Of a stretch of DNA of 64,000 bases, positions 19,462 to 28,953 are shown piece by piece. The notes beneath the pieces were generated by a model. The model worked only from the letters and a program-made list of their open reading frames with translations. It had not been told where the DNA came from and ran no database searches. Made by a program: the position numbers and the translations under genes. Source of the stretch: Mucilaginibacter celer (GTDB lineage: Bacteria; Bacteroidota; Bacteroidia; Sphingobacteriales; Sphingobacteriaceae); contig NZ_CP032869.1 of NCBI RefSeq assembly GCF_003576455.2, forward strand, positions 1,612,001-1,676,000, in the 5' to 3' direction. The stretch's first letter is position 1. Every line of letters starts with the position of its first letter.

Positions 19462-21309
19462 TTATTCCGTAAACACCCTGTAATTCACATCCATCACACT
19501 CCGGTTTTCCAGTTTCGATTTTAGCAAATCAAGCAAAGTGCCCCATTCCTGTGCCGAAAGCCCGTGAGCGGCCGGACTGATATAAATATCGGTAGTTTTA
19601 ATAAAGCCCTCTTTGGGGTTGGGTGAAATGTTTACGCCTTTGCCCACACGCATACTCTTCATCTTCGGCCCTAATTCGTATTTGCAAAAGTTTGTTAAAT
19701 CGGCAAGGGTAACTATGCGGTCTTTGGTGGTGAGGCCGTATTTGTAGGCCTGGATGCGTTCGGTAGCACCAAGGCTGTTGCGGCCACCGGTGGTGGTGGT
19801 AAGCAGCCTCAAAGTATCTGGTTTAAGCTTAACCGCTTCTGCCTGGTGCAGCCTCGAGCCTTTACGGATGTGGTTAGCATTATCTGCAAAGGTTGTCCAG
19901 AATTTAAGGTACAGCATAGCCGCTTTGCTTGCCGGTTTCAACACCAGGTAGTTAACCAGTTCATGGTTATCTGTTGATGTTTTTGATTTTTTTTCGATAA
20001 CCGAGATATCCTGTTCAAGTGTTTTCAGGGCAGCGGTTAAAAAATCGCTGCCATAAGCCGCGAAGGCCGCTTTTTCATCGCGAAGTAATTCAAAAAGATA
20101 TTCGATGGTTTGCCTGGCGTTGCGCGAATCAAACCGCTCAGCTCCGCCGTTCCTGATAGAGTAGCTGCCCTCGTAATTAACGCCGGCCTGGCTGTAGGGT
20201 ATTTCGGTATACCTCACCCCGTTATCATCATGCAGTTCATGAACGGATAAAAAATAATCATAGGCGCCCGGCTTTACCGGGATAATGTCGCTCACCTCCT
20301 TAATCCTGAATTTTTGCTGGTGCATCCGCCTGCTCATTACCGGGAAACAGCTTAAATGCAGCTGCAGGTTATCAATAGCGTTAGGAAGAATAGCTGCCGG
20401 GAAAGCAATTTTAAGCCATAGGCAAGGCTTCAGTGCCTTAAGGTTCTGCTCATCAAAAAATGGCAATAATTCGGCAGGGTAGTTTGTTTTGAAGGCCGAT
20501 ATATTGCCAAGTCTCTCATCAGTTAGCGAAATACAACGGCTTTGGTAATAAGCTTTGATATCCCTTGTAATAAGGTTGATGATATGCTGATCATAAAACA
20601 GGGGTTTTTCGTCGTTATCCTGCTCATCAGTGTACATAAACCCCGGCTTTATGTCAAGCTGCGAGCCATCAAGGTAAAATTTGGTTACCGGTAGCAAGCT
20701 GTAAAAATCGTTATCGGTGGTATAGGCGGGCCATTCAAAATAAAGGCCCGCGTTTTGAAATTTATTTAGCGATGGCGCGGTTTCTATCCCTATCCAAAGC
20801 GTATTGGGCTCAGCAAAAGCACCGGGGCGGGCATTAAGTAAAGTGCTTTTCAATCCATTTTCAACATGCTCATGCAGGTAAATTCCGTTAAAGCTGTATT
20901 TTATCTCAGCATTAAATACATTGGTTGCGCCTACGGGGGTAAAATAAATATCCAGATGTTCGGGCGCTGTTTTACCTGTTTCGGCAGCCAATTCTTTTCT
21001 GAAATAAAAATGATTATCGATGTTCACCATTTCTGATGCCTCAACGGGTTTGCCTTTCAAAATGGCATGAGCGGGCAGGGGGGCGGTTAGATAGTCAGAG
21101 GCCAGGATCCTCGAAATCTTGTTCAGAATACGTTGCTCCAGGTTTTTAACATCGTTATTCAGGTTAAACAACTCGGTGCTCAACGCTTCTACCAAAAGCT
21201 TCACCAGCGGATCAACATCGTTTACATTTTGAACTCCCCAAAATTCGGTGGCGTTTTTTAGCATGCGGTTCCTGATCTCTTCTTTCGAGTTATAAAATAA
21301 AGTGCTCAT
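19462..21309 (-). CDS. tssF: T6SS baseplate protein TssF (subtype iii)
   Basis: The 615-residue length is typical of TssF (about 580-620). The N-terminal region (EFWGVQNVNDVDPLVKLLVE) carries the characteristic DPxVxxLxEalA pattern, followed by ELFNLNNDVKNLEQRILNKI and LPAHAIL, the usual P.Hai.....P segment. TssF and TssG form the wedge of the phage-like baseplate. The start overlaps no neighbour and lies 5 nt from the tssE stop, so tssE-tssF are one transcription unit on the minus strand. No truncation is seen. Confidence 0.9.
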   Translation of the reverse strand: MSTLFYNSKEEIRNRMLKNATEFWGVQNVNDVDPLVKLLVEALSTELFNLNNDVKNLEQRILNKISRILASDYLTAPLPAHAILKGKPVEASEMVNIDNHFYFRKELAAETGKTAPEHLDIYFTPVGATNVFNAEIKYSFNGIYLHEHVENGLKSTLLNARPGAFAEPNTLWIGIETAPSLNKFQNAGLYFEWPAYTTDNDFYSLLPVTKFYLDGSQLDIKPGFMYTDEQDNDEKPLFYDQHIINLITRDIKAYYQSRCISLTDERLGNISAFKTNYPAELLPFFDEQNLKALKPCLWLKIAFPAAILPNAIDNLQLHLSCFPVMSRRMHQQKFRIKEVSDIIPVKPGAYDYFLSVHELHDDNGVRYTEIPYSQAGVNYEGSYSIRNGGAERFDSRNARQTIEYLFELLRDEKAAFAAYGSDFLTAALKTLEQDISVIEKKSKTSTDNHELVNYLVLKPASKAAMLYLKFWTTFADNANHIRKGSRLHQAEAVKLKPDTLRLLTTTTGGRNSLGATERIQAYKYGLTTKDRIVTLADLTNFCKYELGPKMKSMRVGKGVNISPNPKEGFIKTTDIYISPAAHGLSAQEWGTLLDLLKSKLENRSVMDVNYRVFTE

Positions 21310-21314
21310 ATAGG

Positions 21315-21749
21315 TTATGCCGATAGGGGGCTTAGGAATAAAGCGGTTCTGAATAAATATGTTTCGCCGGTTTTGTTTAATTTACCTTTAATGGTGATCT
21401 CTACCCGCTTTTTGATTTCGCTCACGTTACGCAAAGGGTAAAATTTATTAATCTCGGTAATGTTTACGCTGATATCGATATCATAAATACGGTTTTCAAA
21501 TTTGATGATAGATCGTAACAGCGACTGCCTTAGCTTTTCCTCCCAAATGGTCTCGCTCCTGATCAGTTCGAAATCCAGATCCCAGATCTCGCAACCAAAC
21601 TCGGGGTTGTAACGGTGCTCGCCGTAGCGGGTAAAAATAATAAGTTCAATGTACTGCGATATCGATCTGCCAAGGTCTTGTTTATCAAGATCCTGCCCAT
21701 TATTAATATGGGCAAAGCGGAGCGGTTTTGAATAAAGCTGATTGAGCAT
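21315..21749 (-). CDS. tssE: T6SS baseplate protein TssE (gp25-like)
   Basis: The 144-residue protein has the GPW/gp25 fold signature: SISQYIELIIFTRYGEHRYN followed by PEFGCEIWDLDF and a final strand region. The related phage T4 gp25 segment carries the conserved EPR-type motif; here the equivalent position reads RYNPEFG. TssE nucleates sheath assembly in the baseplate. It is the first gene of the tssE-tssF pair, divergent from the gene at 21974 across a 224-bp A+T-rich gap. Confidence 0.9.
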   Translation of the reverse strand: MLNQLYSKPLRFAHINNGQDLDKQDLGRSISQYIELIIFTRYGEHRYNPEFGCEIWDLDFELIRSETIWEEKLRQSLLRSIIKFENRIYDIDISVNITEINKFYPLRNVSEIKKRVEITIKGKLNKTGETYLFRTALFLSPLSA

Positions 21750-21973
21750 AGGTCATATTATTGGGTTAGTCCCTGTATTAAATTTCAACTTTTTATAAAC
21801 ATTTATTTTCCAAAATAGTTGTAGATATGTTTTGTTAGTTACATATAGCTTGTAAATTATTGATTTTTTGATAATTATTATACTGTAAGTTAAATAACTA
21901 ACAAAGGTTTAATAGTATAAAAATGGGCTTTTTTTAAGCCGCAATAAACCGGACCGATACTATAATTTATTAG
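21750..21973. promoter_or_regulatory. A+T-rich divergent promoter region for tssE and the tssO-tssC array
   Basis: 224 bp between divergent start codons with no ORF. No exact TAnnTTTG was found; TATGTTTTG is the nearest match. A small hairpin GGCTT/AAGCC (21926-21940) falls in the expected plus-strand leader. Assignment as promoter region is from gene layout. Confidence 0.5.
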
Positions 21974-22492
21974 ATGAAACCTGTAAACAATAACGACCTG
22001 AACCGGGCCTACCGAAAATTTATCGCGTACCTTATTACCTTGCTTGGCTTTGCCATTATCATTGTTTATTGTTTTTTTGCCACTTCGGGCCGCGAAGTCC
22101 AATTGCTAAACGCCCGCGTTAAAAAAACAGACCAACTCATAGCGCTCCGTACCGATATCAACAACAGTTTTGAATTGATTTTACTGCGTATGCAGCAGCT
22201 ATCGCAGTATGCAAAAATGAACTCGCAGGAGCTGAATAACCAAACCCTGCTGCTTAACGATATCCAGGAAAGCAACCAACACATCCAGGAACGGCTGCAA
22301 AGTAACCCGTACCCGCTTAAAAGTTTTGAGCTGTATAAAAAGCTGAGTAATGATATTGAAACAATTGCCAGTATTAAAGACTCACTTTTTACTACACGGT
22401 TTCAGATTGAAAGCCTGCGGTCGCAGTTGGAAACCTGTAGCCGGGTAAATAAAACGGCCATTAACCAATTAAACCACCACTACCCTCATTAA
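21974..22492 (+). CDS. tssO: T6SSiii small single-pass membrane protein, TssO-like
   Basis: The 172-residue protein has a short basic cytoplasmic N-terminus, one transmembrane helix (about 16-36, IAYLITLLGFAIIIVYCFF) and a long helical periplasmic tail with coiled-coil character (QLLNARVKKTDQL to QIESLRSQLETC). It is the first gene of the plus-strand array and starts 4 nt-coupled units with the next gene. TssO, TssP and TssQ are the small T6SSiii-specific envelope proteins, and gene order (O, then P/Q, then R) favours TssO. The next gene has the same architecture, so the exact letter for each is uncertain. Confidence 0.65.
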   Translation: MKPVNNNDLNRAYRKFIAYLITLLGFAIIIVYCFFATSGREVQLLNARVKKTDQLIALRTDINNSFELILLRMQQLSQYAKMNSQELNNQTLLLNDIQESNQHIQERLQSNPYPLKSFELYKKLSNDIETIASIKDSLFTTRFQIESLRSQLETCSRVNKTAINQLNHHYPH

Positions 22493-22497
22493 ATGCG

Positions 22498-22986
22498 ATG
22501 TTAAAACTCAGCTTAAAAGAACGCAGGGAGAAATTCCTCCTGTTTACGGGGATGTTTTTAGTGGCATCGGTAATTTTATGCGTAGCCATATTTTATAACT
22601 ACAACAATGAAGGCCTCACGTCAAAAACAGAGTTTGCCAAAAAGGTAACCGAAGAAGAGCAGTTTGAAGCCCTGGTTACCGAAGCCTTGCCAACCGTTGA
22701 TACCACTTATAGCAAAATAGTAAAGTTTAACCCCAACGTACAGGCGGTTTTTTTGGAAAATGACATAGGCGGATCAATAGGCGCGGTTAAATCATACTAT
22801 AACCGACGGCCTTATGATGAGCGGTATAAGTGTTTTATCCAGGCGTCAAAACTGCTGCAGGCGCTGTTTTATGATAAACGCGAGTTAACCGGCAACTACA
22901 ATGACATCCGGAACATTAAAGGCTCAGTTGATGATTGCCACATAGCGCAGCGGCAATTGCAGCAAAACATGAGCATGGCCCGGTAA
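22498..22986 (+). CDS. T6SSiii small single-pass membrane protein, TssO/TssP-type
   Basis: The 162-residue protein has the same plan as its upstream neighbour: basic N-terminus (KERREKF), one transmembrane helix (about 14-32) and a helical periplasmic domain ending in DDCHIAQRQLQQ. It starts 5 nt after the upstream stop, so translation is probably coupled. The KERR.kFL start also resembles TssO as I recall it, so this gene could be tssO and the upstream one tssP. Both belong to the set of envelope proteins unique to subtype iii. A profile search against the TssO family would settle it. Confidence 0.6.
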   Translation: MLKLSLKERREKFLLFTGMFLVASVILCVAIFYNYNNEGLTSKTEFAKKVTEEEQFEALVTEALPTVDTTYSKIVKFNPNVQAVFLENDIGGSIGAVKSYYNRRPYDERYKCFIQASKLLQALFYDKRELTGNYNDIRNIKGSVDDCHIAQRQLQQNMSMAR

Positions 22987-23023
22987 AACTCAACACACAT
23001 CTACCATATATAACCTAAGCAAA

Positions 23024-23983
23024 ATGAAAAACGATTACAACGACGGCAGGCCCGTCGATACTAACCGCAACACCTATACCTTTCTATATATCTTTTTAGC
23101 CGTGGTGGTTATTGCCGGCATCATTTTCCTGCTGCGGAGTTCATTGTTTGATAAAAGAGTGATCAATGCCCGCATCCTGAAGGATGAGATAACCCTGAAC
23201 GAACATCTGGTTTACTCGGACAATACGGCCAATGCCAAAACCTGGCTTTGGGAGTTTGGTAACGGCGATAAATCAATCCAACAAAACGGAAGCTATCACT
23301 TTAAAAAAGCAGGCGATTATATTATCAGGCTTACTGTTGATGGCAATCTTACGCAGCAATTTCCGGTGAGTGTTAAAGATTCGACGCCAAGTATGGCAGC
23401 CGATACCCTGATCACCATAAACGGTCCAACTCAGGGTATTGTAAATGAACAGGTAAGGCTGGAAGCACAGGGTAATGCCCGCATCTTCGAATGGTCTTTC
23501 GGCGAAACCGGCAGGGTGGATATTAAAGGGCCAACCGCGTTATACACTTTTCATAATCCGGGTATTTATTTAATAAAACTAAGCACAGATAAAAGCAGGC
23601 GACCGGTTTATCACCGCATGCGCATTTCCAATCCCGACTCGTCATTTGCCAATCAAATTGTTAATCCCGGCGAAAGTGAGCGCCGTGTTATTGATGATAT
23701 CCGCGCGCACCTGCAGGCCATAGCCAACGGCCGCGATTTTAACCGTCATTACTATTACCTGGTTAGGCGGTATTTCTGCGGTGATGAAAAAGTAACCGTG
23801 AACCTGGAAGATAACGATGGCAGCAAACGTACCGATCTGTATTCGTATTGTATGCGCTTAACATTTGGCGGAGGCATTAATATTGATGAGGCCCAGGTTA
23901 CCATGAAACCAAAATCAAACTGCTCAAGCATGCTTTCGGTAAAGCAGCATGCCACTACCGCAGCTCCCGAAAAAAGGCATTGA
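23024..23983 (+). CDS. T6SSiii PKD-domain membrane protein (TssP/TssQ position)
   Basis: The 319-residue protein has one N-terminal transmembrane helix (about 17-38), then two PKD-like beta-sandwich domains (about 50-125 with WLWEFGNGDKS; about 130-205 with FEWSFGETG and PGIYLIKLSTD), then a C-terminal domain (about 215-310) with three cysteines (YFCGDE, YSYCMRL, SNCSSM). The PKD motif WxFGxG is unmistakable. Its place between the TssO-like pair and tssR makes it part of the trans-envelope complex specific to T6SSiii, where it may bind peptidoglycan or TssR. The function of this member has not, to my knowledge, been shown. Confidence 0.75.
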   Translation: MKNDYNDGRPVDTNRNTYTFLYIFLAVVVIAGIIFLLRSSLFDKRVINARILKDEITLNEHLVYSDNTANAKTWLWEFGNGDKSIQQNGSYHFKKAGDYIIRLTVDGNLTQQFPVSVKDSTPSMAADTLITINGPTQGIVNEQVRLEAQGNARIFEWSFGETGRVDIKGPTALYTFHNPGIYLIKLSTDKSRRPVYHRMRISNPDSSFANQIVNPGESERRVIDDIRAHLQAIANGRDFNRHYYYLVRRYFCGDEKVTVNLEDNDGSKRTDLYSYCMRLTFGGGINIDEAQVTMKPKSNCSSMLSVKQHATTAAPEKRH

Positions 23984-24016
23984 TAAACCAATTTAAAACC
24001 TATTTGCATCACCAAC

Positions 24017-26377
24017 ATGAAAAATATAATAAGCTCCGTTTTTTTAACCTGTATGGCCATCGCGGCCAACGCGCAATCGCCGGTATCGCTTGGCAAAACG
24101 GTAGTAACGCTGCCCAAAGCCTTTGAAAAACCGGACGAGCGCACCAGTATTTACAATACCGACGATCGTACGTCGCTACCCTGGATCGTGTTTTCAGACA
24201 GGGCCGAAAATTATACTTATACCTCGCCGGGCGGCACCCTCGTAATGAAAAAAATCAGCTTTATGCAGCCTTTTTATGTAAGCGAGCAAAAAAATGGCTT
24301 TATCAAATTGATTAAATATGATGCCGGCATGGTGCAGGGAAAAAAACTCACCAATAAAAAAGCTTCACAAAGCTACGGTTGGATCAGCATCTCGAAGGTT
24401 TTACCATGGCAATCGGCTTTTACAAGTCAAAACGGGTATCCTTCAAAATACGTTACCGTAATAAGCGGTAAAGGCCCGCTTACCATGCCCGATTTTTATT
24501 ACGACAAAACAGATTCGGCATACATTTTTACAGCGCCCGATCTGAGCCAGAAAAAAACTAAGGTAGCCTTGCACAGCGTGGTGTATGTTTACAAAAAATC
24601 AGACGATGGCAAACAGGTACTGGTAGGTTCTGATCCGCAATTGATTGCTGATAACGCGGCAGGCAGCGTTTACGGTTGGATAGCCGCCGATGCCGTACAT
24701 AGCTGGGGCGACAGGCTATACATCGGATCGGCAAAAGAAAACCAGCCGCTTACCAACGATTCTGTCGCCGCTTATATCAATCAATCGTTAAAAATTAAGG
24801 GTGATGGCAGTAAGAACTACTTCGCGTTCGATCCCTTACTGGCCGACGATGCGCCTTTGCTGCTCAGCATACCGGTAAGCGGATCGGGTTCGGGCAATAT
24901 CAGCCTCGGGTTTGCTGCTGATGTTTATGATAAAACCCATAACAGCGTATTGAACATTAAGGGCGGGCACCTGGCTTATAAAGATTATCTCCAGATCAGG
25001 AACAACGTGCATCATATTAATGTGGTATTTGTGGTGGATGGCGGCAGCCCAATGCGTAACTACTTTTCGGGGATAACCAGTACCATTCAATCTTTCGGTG
25101 AGATTTTTGATGAGCATACCAAAGGTAATAAGATCAGGTACGGTGCGGTAGTGTACCGCAACGCTGCCGGTTGCCAGGTAGGCGGCATCCAGTCGAGCCC
25201 CCTAAATGCCGATTATCGCACGCTGGTAAAATACCTCGAATCGCAGGCAGATGCCACGGGCAAATGTTCGGGCGTAACAACATCGCAACCTGTTTTTGAC
25301 GGGATCCGTACCGGGATAGGTTTGTTCGGCAATCATCCTGATGAAACGAATCTTATTATTTTGGTGGGCACTACCGGCGCGATAGATCATAATTCGGAAG
25401 GCGTAAGTTCGGTAGTGAGCCAGATAACGGCTGCCAACGCGCGTTTGCTGGCTATCCAGCTGTTTAGCGATTATAATTCCATTTATAACGATTTTGTGAT
25501 CCAGGCAAGGCAAATGGTATCACAATCTGCAGTACGACTGGCCGATTATAAAAAGCAGCGCATGGTTAACGGCGAAGGCCTTACCAATGTGCAGCAGTTT
25601 AATACCTCGCTTTCCGATTCGGTTTCTTTTTATCTCGATTTTCCTAAAAAAAGCCTCATCCAGGGAGCGGTGGTGTTTCCGCCAAAACGGGTAGTAAAAT
25701 CAAACCAGGCCATGAGCCTGGCGGTTGACAGGCTGATGCGCGAAACCGATTACGATATCCGCAACCAGACCCATACGCTTGATAGCGCTTTCAGGCTTAC
25801 CGGCCGCGAAAACCGCTACGTGCAGCCGCTGGTGATGCAGCAACAGGGCCAGCCATCAACCGAGCTGGGCAATAATATGCCGCACAACGCATTTAAATAT
25901 TATTTAACTGCCGATGCCCCAAGAGACCTGGTAGATAAAAGCCAGGGAAAACTGCAATACCTGCTGATACTGAACGAGCAGGATTACAAACAACTGGCTG
26001 ACTTGTTATCATTGATGATAGGCGAAAACCTGCAGCAGGACGCTTCCGACTATCGCTCGAAACTGGTTGATAATTATGTGGATGTGGCCACCAAACGCCT
26101 GGGCCTCAATATATCCGGCGGAGACGTGAGAGATATGACCCTCGCCGATTATTTTCAGCGGGTTACCAGTTTGCCCCTGCCCGGTAAAAAAGATTTTTAT
26201 AACAAAAAGGTAGGTGATTTAAAGCGTACAGATAATATGCCGCAAGCCATGTTTGAGAGCTATATCCGCTACCTGATCCATAGCAGCGACGTGATTAAGC
26301 GGGCGGCTATCACCAACCAGCATTTTTTATCAAACGGAAAAACTTATTATTACATCACCCAGGCTAACCTGCAATAG
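24017..26377 (+). CDS. tssR: TssR family T6SSiii periplasmic protein
   Basis: The 786-residue exported protein has a signal peptide (about 1-19, IAANAQ cleavage). The N-terminal third contains two SH3-like segments (SYGWISISKVLPW and VYGWIAADAVHSW). A von Willebrand A-like domain follows at about 330-500: HINVVFVVDGGSPM is a degenerate MIDAS start (DxxSP instead of DxSxS), with IILVGTTGAIDHN as the later acidic strand. The helical C-terminal 250 residues are specific to the family. Length fits TssR (about 750-800). It lies directly upstream of tssH with a 4-nt gap. TssR is essential for T6SSiii activity in Bacteroidetes as reported for the system; its exact contact is not known. Confidence 0.85.
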   Translation: MKNIISSVFLTCMAIAANAQSPVSLGKTVVTLPKAFEKPDERTSIYNTDDRTSLPWIVFSDRAENYTYTSPGGTLVMKKISFMQPFYVSEQKNGFIKLIKYDAGMVQGKKLTNKKASQSYGWISISKVLPWQSAFTSQNGYPSKYVTVISGKGPLTMPDFYYDKTDSAYIFTAPDLSQKKTKVALHSVVYVYKKSDDGKQVLVGSDPQLIADNAAGSVYGWIAADAVHSWGDRLYIGSAKENQPLTNDSVAAYINQSLKIKGDGSKNYFAFDPLLADDAPLLLSIPVSGSGSGNISLGFAADVYDKTHNSVLNIKGGHLAYKDYLQIRNNVHHINVVFVVDGGSPMRNYFSGITSTIQSFGEIFDEHTKGNKIRYGAVVYRNAAGCQVGGIQSSPLNADYRTLVKYLESQADATGKCSGVTTSQPVFDGIRTGIGLFGNHPDETNLIILVGTTGAIDHNSEGVSSVVSQITAANARLLAIQLFSDYNSIYNDFVIQARQMVSQSAVRLADYKKQRMVNGEGLTNVQQFNTSLSDSVSFYLDFPKKSLIQGAVVFPPKRVVKSNQAMSLAVDRLMRETDYDIRNQTHTLDSAFRLTGRENRYVQPLVMQQQGQPSTELGNNMPHNAFKYYLTADAPRDLVDKSQGKLQYLLILNEQDYKQLADLLSLMIGENLQQDASDYRSKLVDNYVDVATKRLGLNISGGDVRDMTLADYFQRVTSLPLPGKKDFYNKKVGDLKRTDNMPQAMFESYIRYLIHSSDVIKRAAITNQHFLSNGKTYYYITQANLQ

Positions 26378-26381
26378 CATT

Positions 26382-28856
26382 ATGAATATAGTTAATTTAA
26401 GCGAGTCGGTAAAAACGGCGGTGCGGGTAGCGCAGTCATTAGCCAAAGAGTATCATCACAAAGAGTTTGGCCCGGCGCACCTGTTAAAAGGTTTGATGCA
26501 CCAGGAAGTGGGTTTAAAAAACCTGCTGCAATCCATCGGCAAAGATACCGCCTACATAGCCGACTGGGCCGAGGTGCGCATCGAAGATTACGCCGCAGCT
26601 TTAACCGTACCCGATGAAATGCTGGGTAACGCCCAGGTAAAACAGGTATTTGTAGAAGCCGATAACGTACGTATTAAGTTGGGGCAGGATCTGATCACGC
26701 CTGTTTGTGTGCTGATATCGTTGATCAAGCCTAACGTGGGCTTTGATGTTAACCAGTTAAAATCCTTCCCGGTAAAGGAGCGCGAATTGCTCGATATTTA
26801 TCTGAGTAATGAAGATGTGAACCACGCGGTTAGCTCTCCTGCATCCAATGAAAATAACGGCGATGCGCCTAAACAAACAACGGCGCTGCTCAAATACTGT
26901 GTTGACCGTACAAGTTTGGCTAAACAAGGCAAGGTTGATCCCATTATTGGCCGCGAGCGCGAAACCCGCATGGTAATGGAAATTTTAAGCCGCCGCACCA
27001 AACCAAACGTAATGATAACCGGCGATGCCGGCGTTGGTAAAACAGCGCTGGTTGATGGTTTTGCCCTTAACATTGTGAATGGCCAGGTGCCCGTATCCTT
27101 AAAAGATGTTCAGCTTTTTGAGCTTGATCTTGGTTCGCTCATCGCGGGGGCATCTTATAAAGGTGAGATTGAAGATAGGCTGAAGAATATTCTGCGGGAG
27201 ATTAAACAGTTTGAAAAAGCGATTTTATTTATCGATGAGATCCATACACTGCTTGATAACAAAGGCCCGATAGGCGGCGGGGTAGGTAACCTGCTTAAGC
27301 CTGAGCTTGCCCGTGGCGAGATAACGGTGATAGGGGCCACCACGATTGATGAATACCGCAAGCATATTGAACCCGAGCAGGCTTTTAGTCGCCGGTTTGA
27401 GGTATTGCAGGTTATTGAACCTGATGCGGCAACCGCGATAAAAATGCTGAAAAAGCTGGTGCCTCATTATGAGGAACATCATGATTTAAAAATTCATGAT
27501 AACGCTGCCGAAGAATGCGTGCGCCTGGCACAACGCTACATGAAAGATCGCCGCCTGCCCGATTCTGCATTCGATCTGCTTGATCGTACCATGGCCGCCA
27601 TCCGTTTAATGAATGATACTACAGACAGCGCGCTGGCCGAACTACGCGCCGAGCTGGATGAGTTGATAGCCCAACCCGAACCGGCGCCTTTAAGCGATTA
27701 TAAATGGCTGTACAGCTTATATCGCAATAAGATAAGCGCCGTGCTGCTGGGTAAACTGGAAGATGAAACCCAGGTTGACACTTTTGAAACAGCAGATGAA
27801 TATATCGCCTATTTCGAACGCAACCTGAACGATCTTGAACTACTGGCCCAAAACAAAACCGAGGTGGTTGATAAGCATGATATAGCCGCCATCATTTCCT
27901 ATAAAACGGGTATCCCGTTGGGCAAGATCCAGGCGCAGGAAAAAGAACGGCTTTTAGGTATGGAAAGCTTCCTGAAAAAACGCGTGGTAGGCCAGGACCA
28001 GGCGCTGAAAGCCGTATCCGATGCCATCCTCGAATCGCGCAGCGGCTTGAACAAAAAAGGCCAGCCTATAGGGTCGTTCTTTTTATCAGGTCCAACAGGT
28101 ACAGGCAAAACAGAGTTGGCCAAATCAATAGCCGAGTTTTTGTTTAACGATGAAAAAGCGATGATCCGCTTTGATATGTCGGAGTTTAAGGAAGAGCATT
28201 CGGCAGCTTTGCTGTACGGTGCGCCTCCCGGTTATGTGGGTTATGAGGAGGGTGGTTTACTGGTGAACAAGATCAGGCAGCGGCCGTATTCGGTGGTTTT
28301 GTTTGACGAGATCGAGAAAGCGCACCCATCGGTATTCGATATTTTTTTACAGATTTTGGATGAAGGGCACATTCACGACAGGTTAGGGAAGGAGGGCGAT
28401 TTCTCTAATTCGCTGGTACTCTTTACATCCAATATCGGCAGCGAATGGGTGGCTGAGCAAATTGGTAAGGGGCAGATTCCAACATCCAACCAGTTAATGG
28501 AAGTGATGGCCGGTGAGTTTAGGCCCGAGTTTTTGGCCCGGCTCTCGGAGATCGTACCGTTTGCGCCGATTCACGAAGAAAACGTGGTACGGATCTTCGA
28601 CATTCAGCTTAAAAGCCTTACCCAGGCGCTTGATAAAATGGGCATCAGTATGCAACTGAGCGACGATGCCAAAAGCATGCTGGCCTTAAGCGGTTTTACG
28701 CCTAAATACGGTGCCCGCCAGCTCTCTGCAGTGATTAGGAACCAGTTACGCAGGCCCATCTCGCGCTACATTATTTCGGGCGAATTAAAGAAGGGTAATA
28801 CTATCGCTATAGATAAAAAAACTGATAACGACGAATTGTTATGGAGTATCAGTTAA
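26382..28856 (+). CDS. tssH: T6SS sheath-recycling AAA+ ATPase TssH (ClpV)
   Basis: The 824-residue Clp/Hsp100 protein has an N-terminal repeat domain (about 1-150), a first AAA+ module with Walker A GDAGVGKTAL from Gly214 and Walker B LFIDEIH, a second module with Walker A GPTGTGKTEL from Gly570 and Walker B VVLFDEIEKAH, and a C-terminal D2-small domain. The ClpB-type middle coiled coil is shorter than in the true ClpB at 54435. It pulls contracted TssB/TssC sheath apart for reuse. Position directly between tssR and tssB fixes it as ClpV rather than a general disaggregase. Confidence 0.95.
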   Translation: MNIVNLSESVKTAVRVAQSLAKEYHHKEFGPAHLLKGLMHQEVGLKNLLQSIGKDTAYIADWAEVRIEDYAAALTVPDEMLGNAQVKQVFVEADNVRIKLGQDLITPVCVLISLIKPNVGFDVNQLKSFPVKERELLDIYLSNEDVNHAVSSPASNENNGDAPKQTTALLKYCVDRTSLAKQGKVDPIIGRERETRMVMEILSRRTKPNVMITGDAGVGKTALVDGFALNIVNGQVPVSLKDVQLFELDLGSLIAGASYKGEIEDRLKNILREIKQFEKAILFIDEIHTLLDNKGPIGGGVGNLLKPELARGEITVIGATTIDEYRKHIEPEQAFSRRFEVLQVIEPDAATAIKMLKKLVPHYEEHHDLKIHDNAAEECVRLAQRYMKDRRLPDSAFDLLDRTMAAIRLMNDTTDSALAELRAELDELIAQPEPAPLSDYKWLYSLYRNKISAVLLGKLEDETQVDTFETADEYIAYFERNLNDLELLAQNKTEVVDKHDIAAIISYKTGIPLGKIQAQEKERLLGMESFLKKRVVGQDQALKAVSDAILESRSGLNKKGQPIGSFFLSGPTGTGKTELAKSIAEFLFNDEKAMIRFDMSEFKEEHSAALLYGAPPGYVGYEEGGLLVNKIRQRPYSVVLFDEIEKAHPSVFDIFLQILDEGHIHDRLGKEGDFSNSLVLFTSNIGSEWVAEQIGKGQIPTSNQLMEVMAGEFRPEFLARLSEIVPFAPIHEENVVRIFDIQLKSLTQALDKMGISMQLSDDAKSMLALSGFTPKYGARQLSAVIRNQLRRPISRYIISGELKKGNTIAIDKKTDNDELLWSIS

Positions 28857-28953
28857 ACAAATTAACTGAAATATACATTGTTGCAAACAATTTCAACGTT
28901 ATAGCATTATAAATTAAATACTTTCAAAACTTATCATTTATCAATTAAAAACT

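Noticed and set aside
26382..28856. Second clpB rather than tssH
   Set aside because: Its position between tssR and tssB and its shorter middle domain compared with the gene at 54435 favour ClpV.
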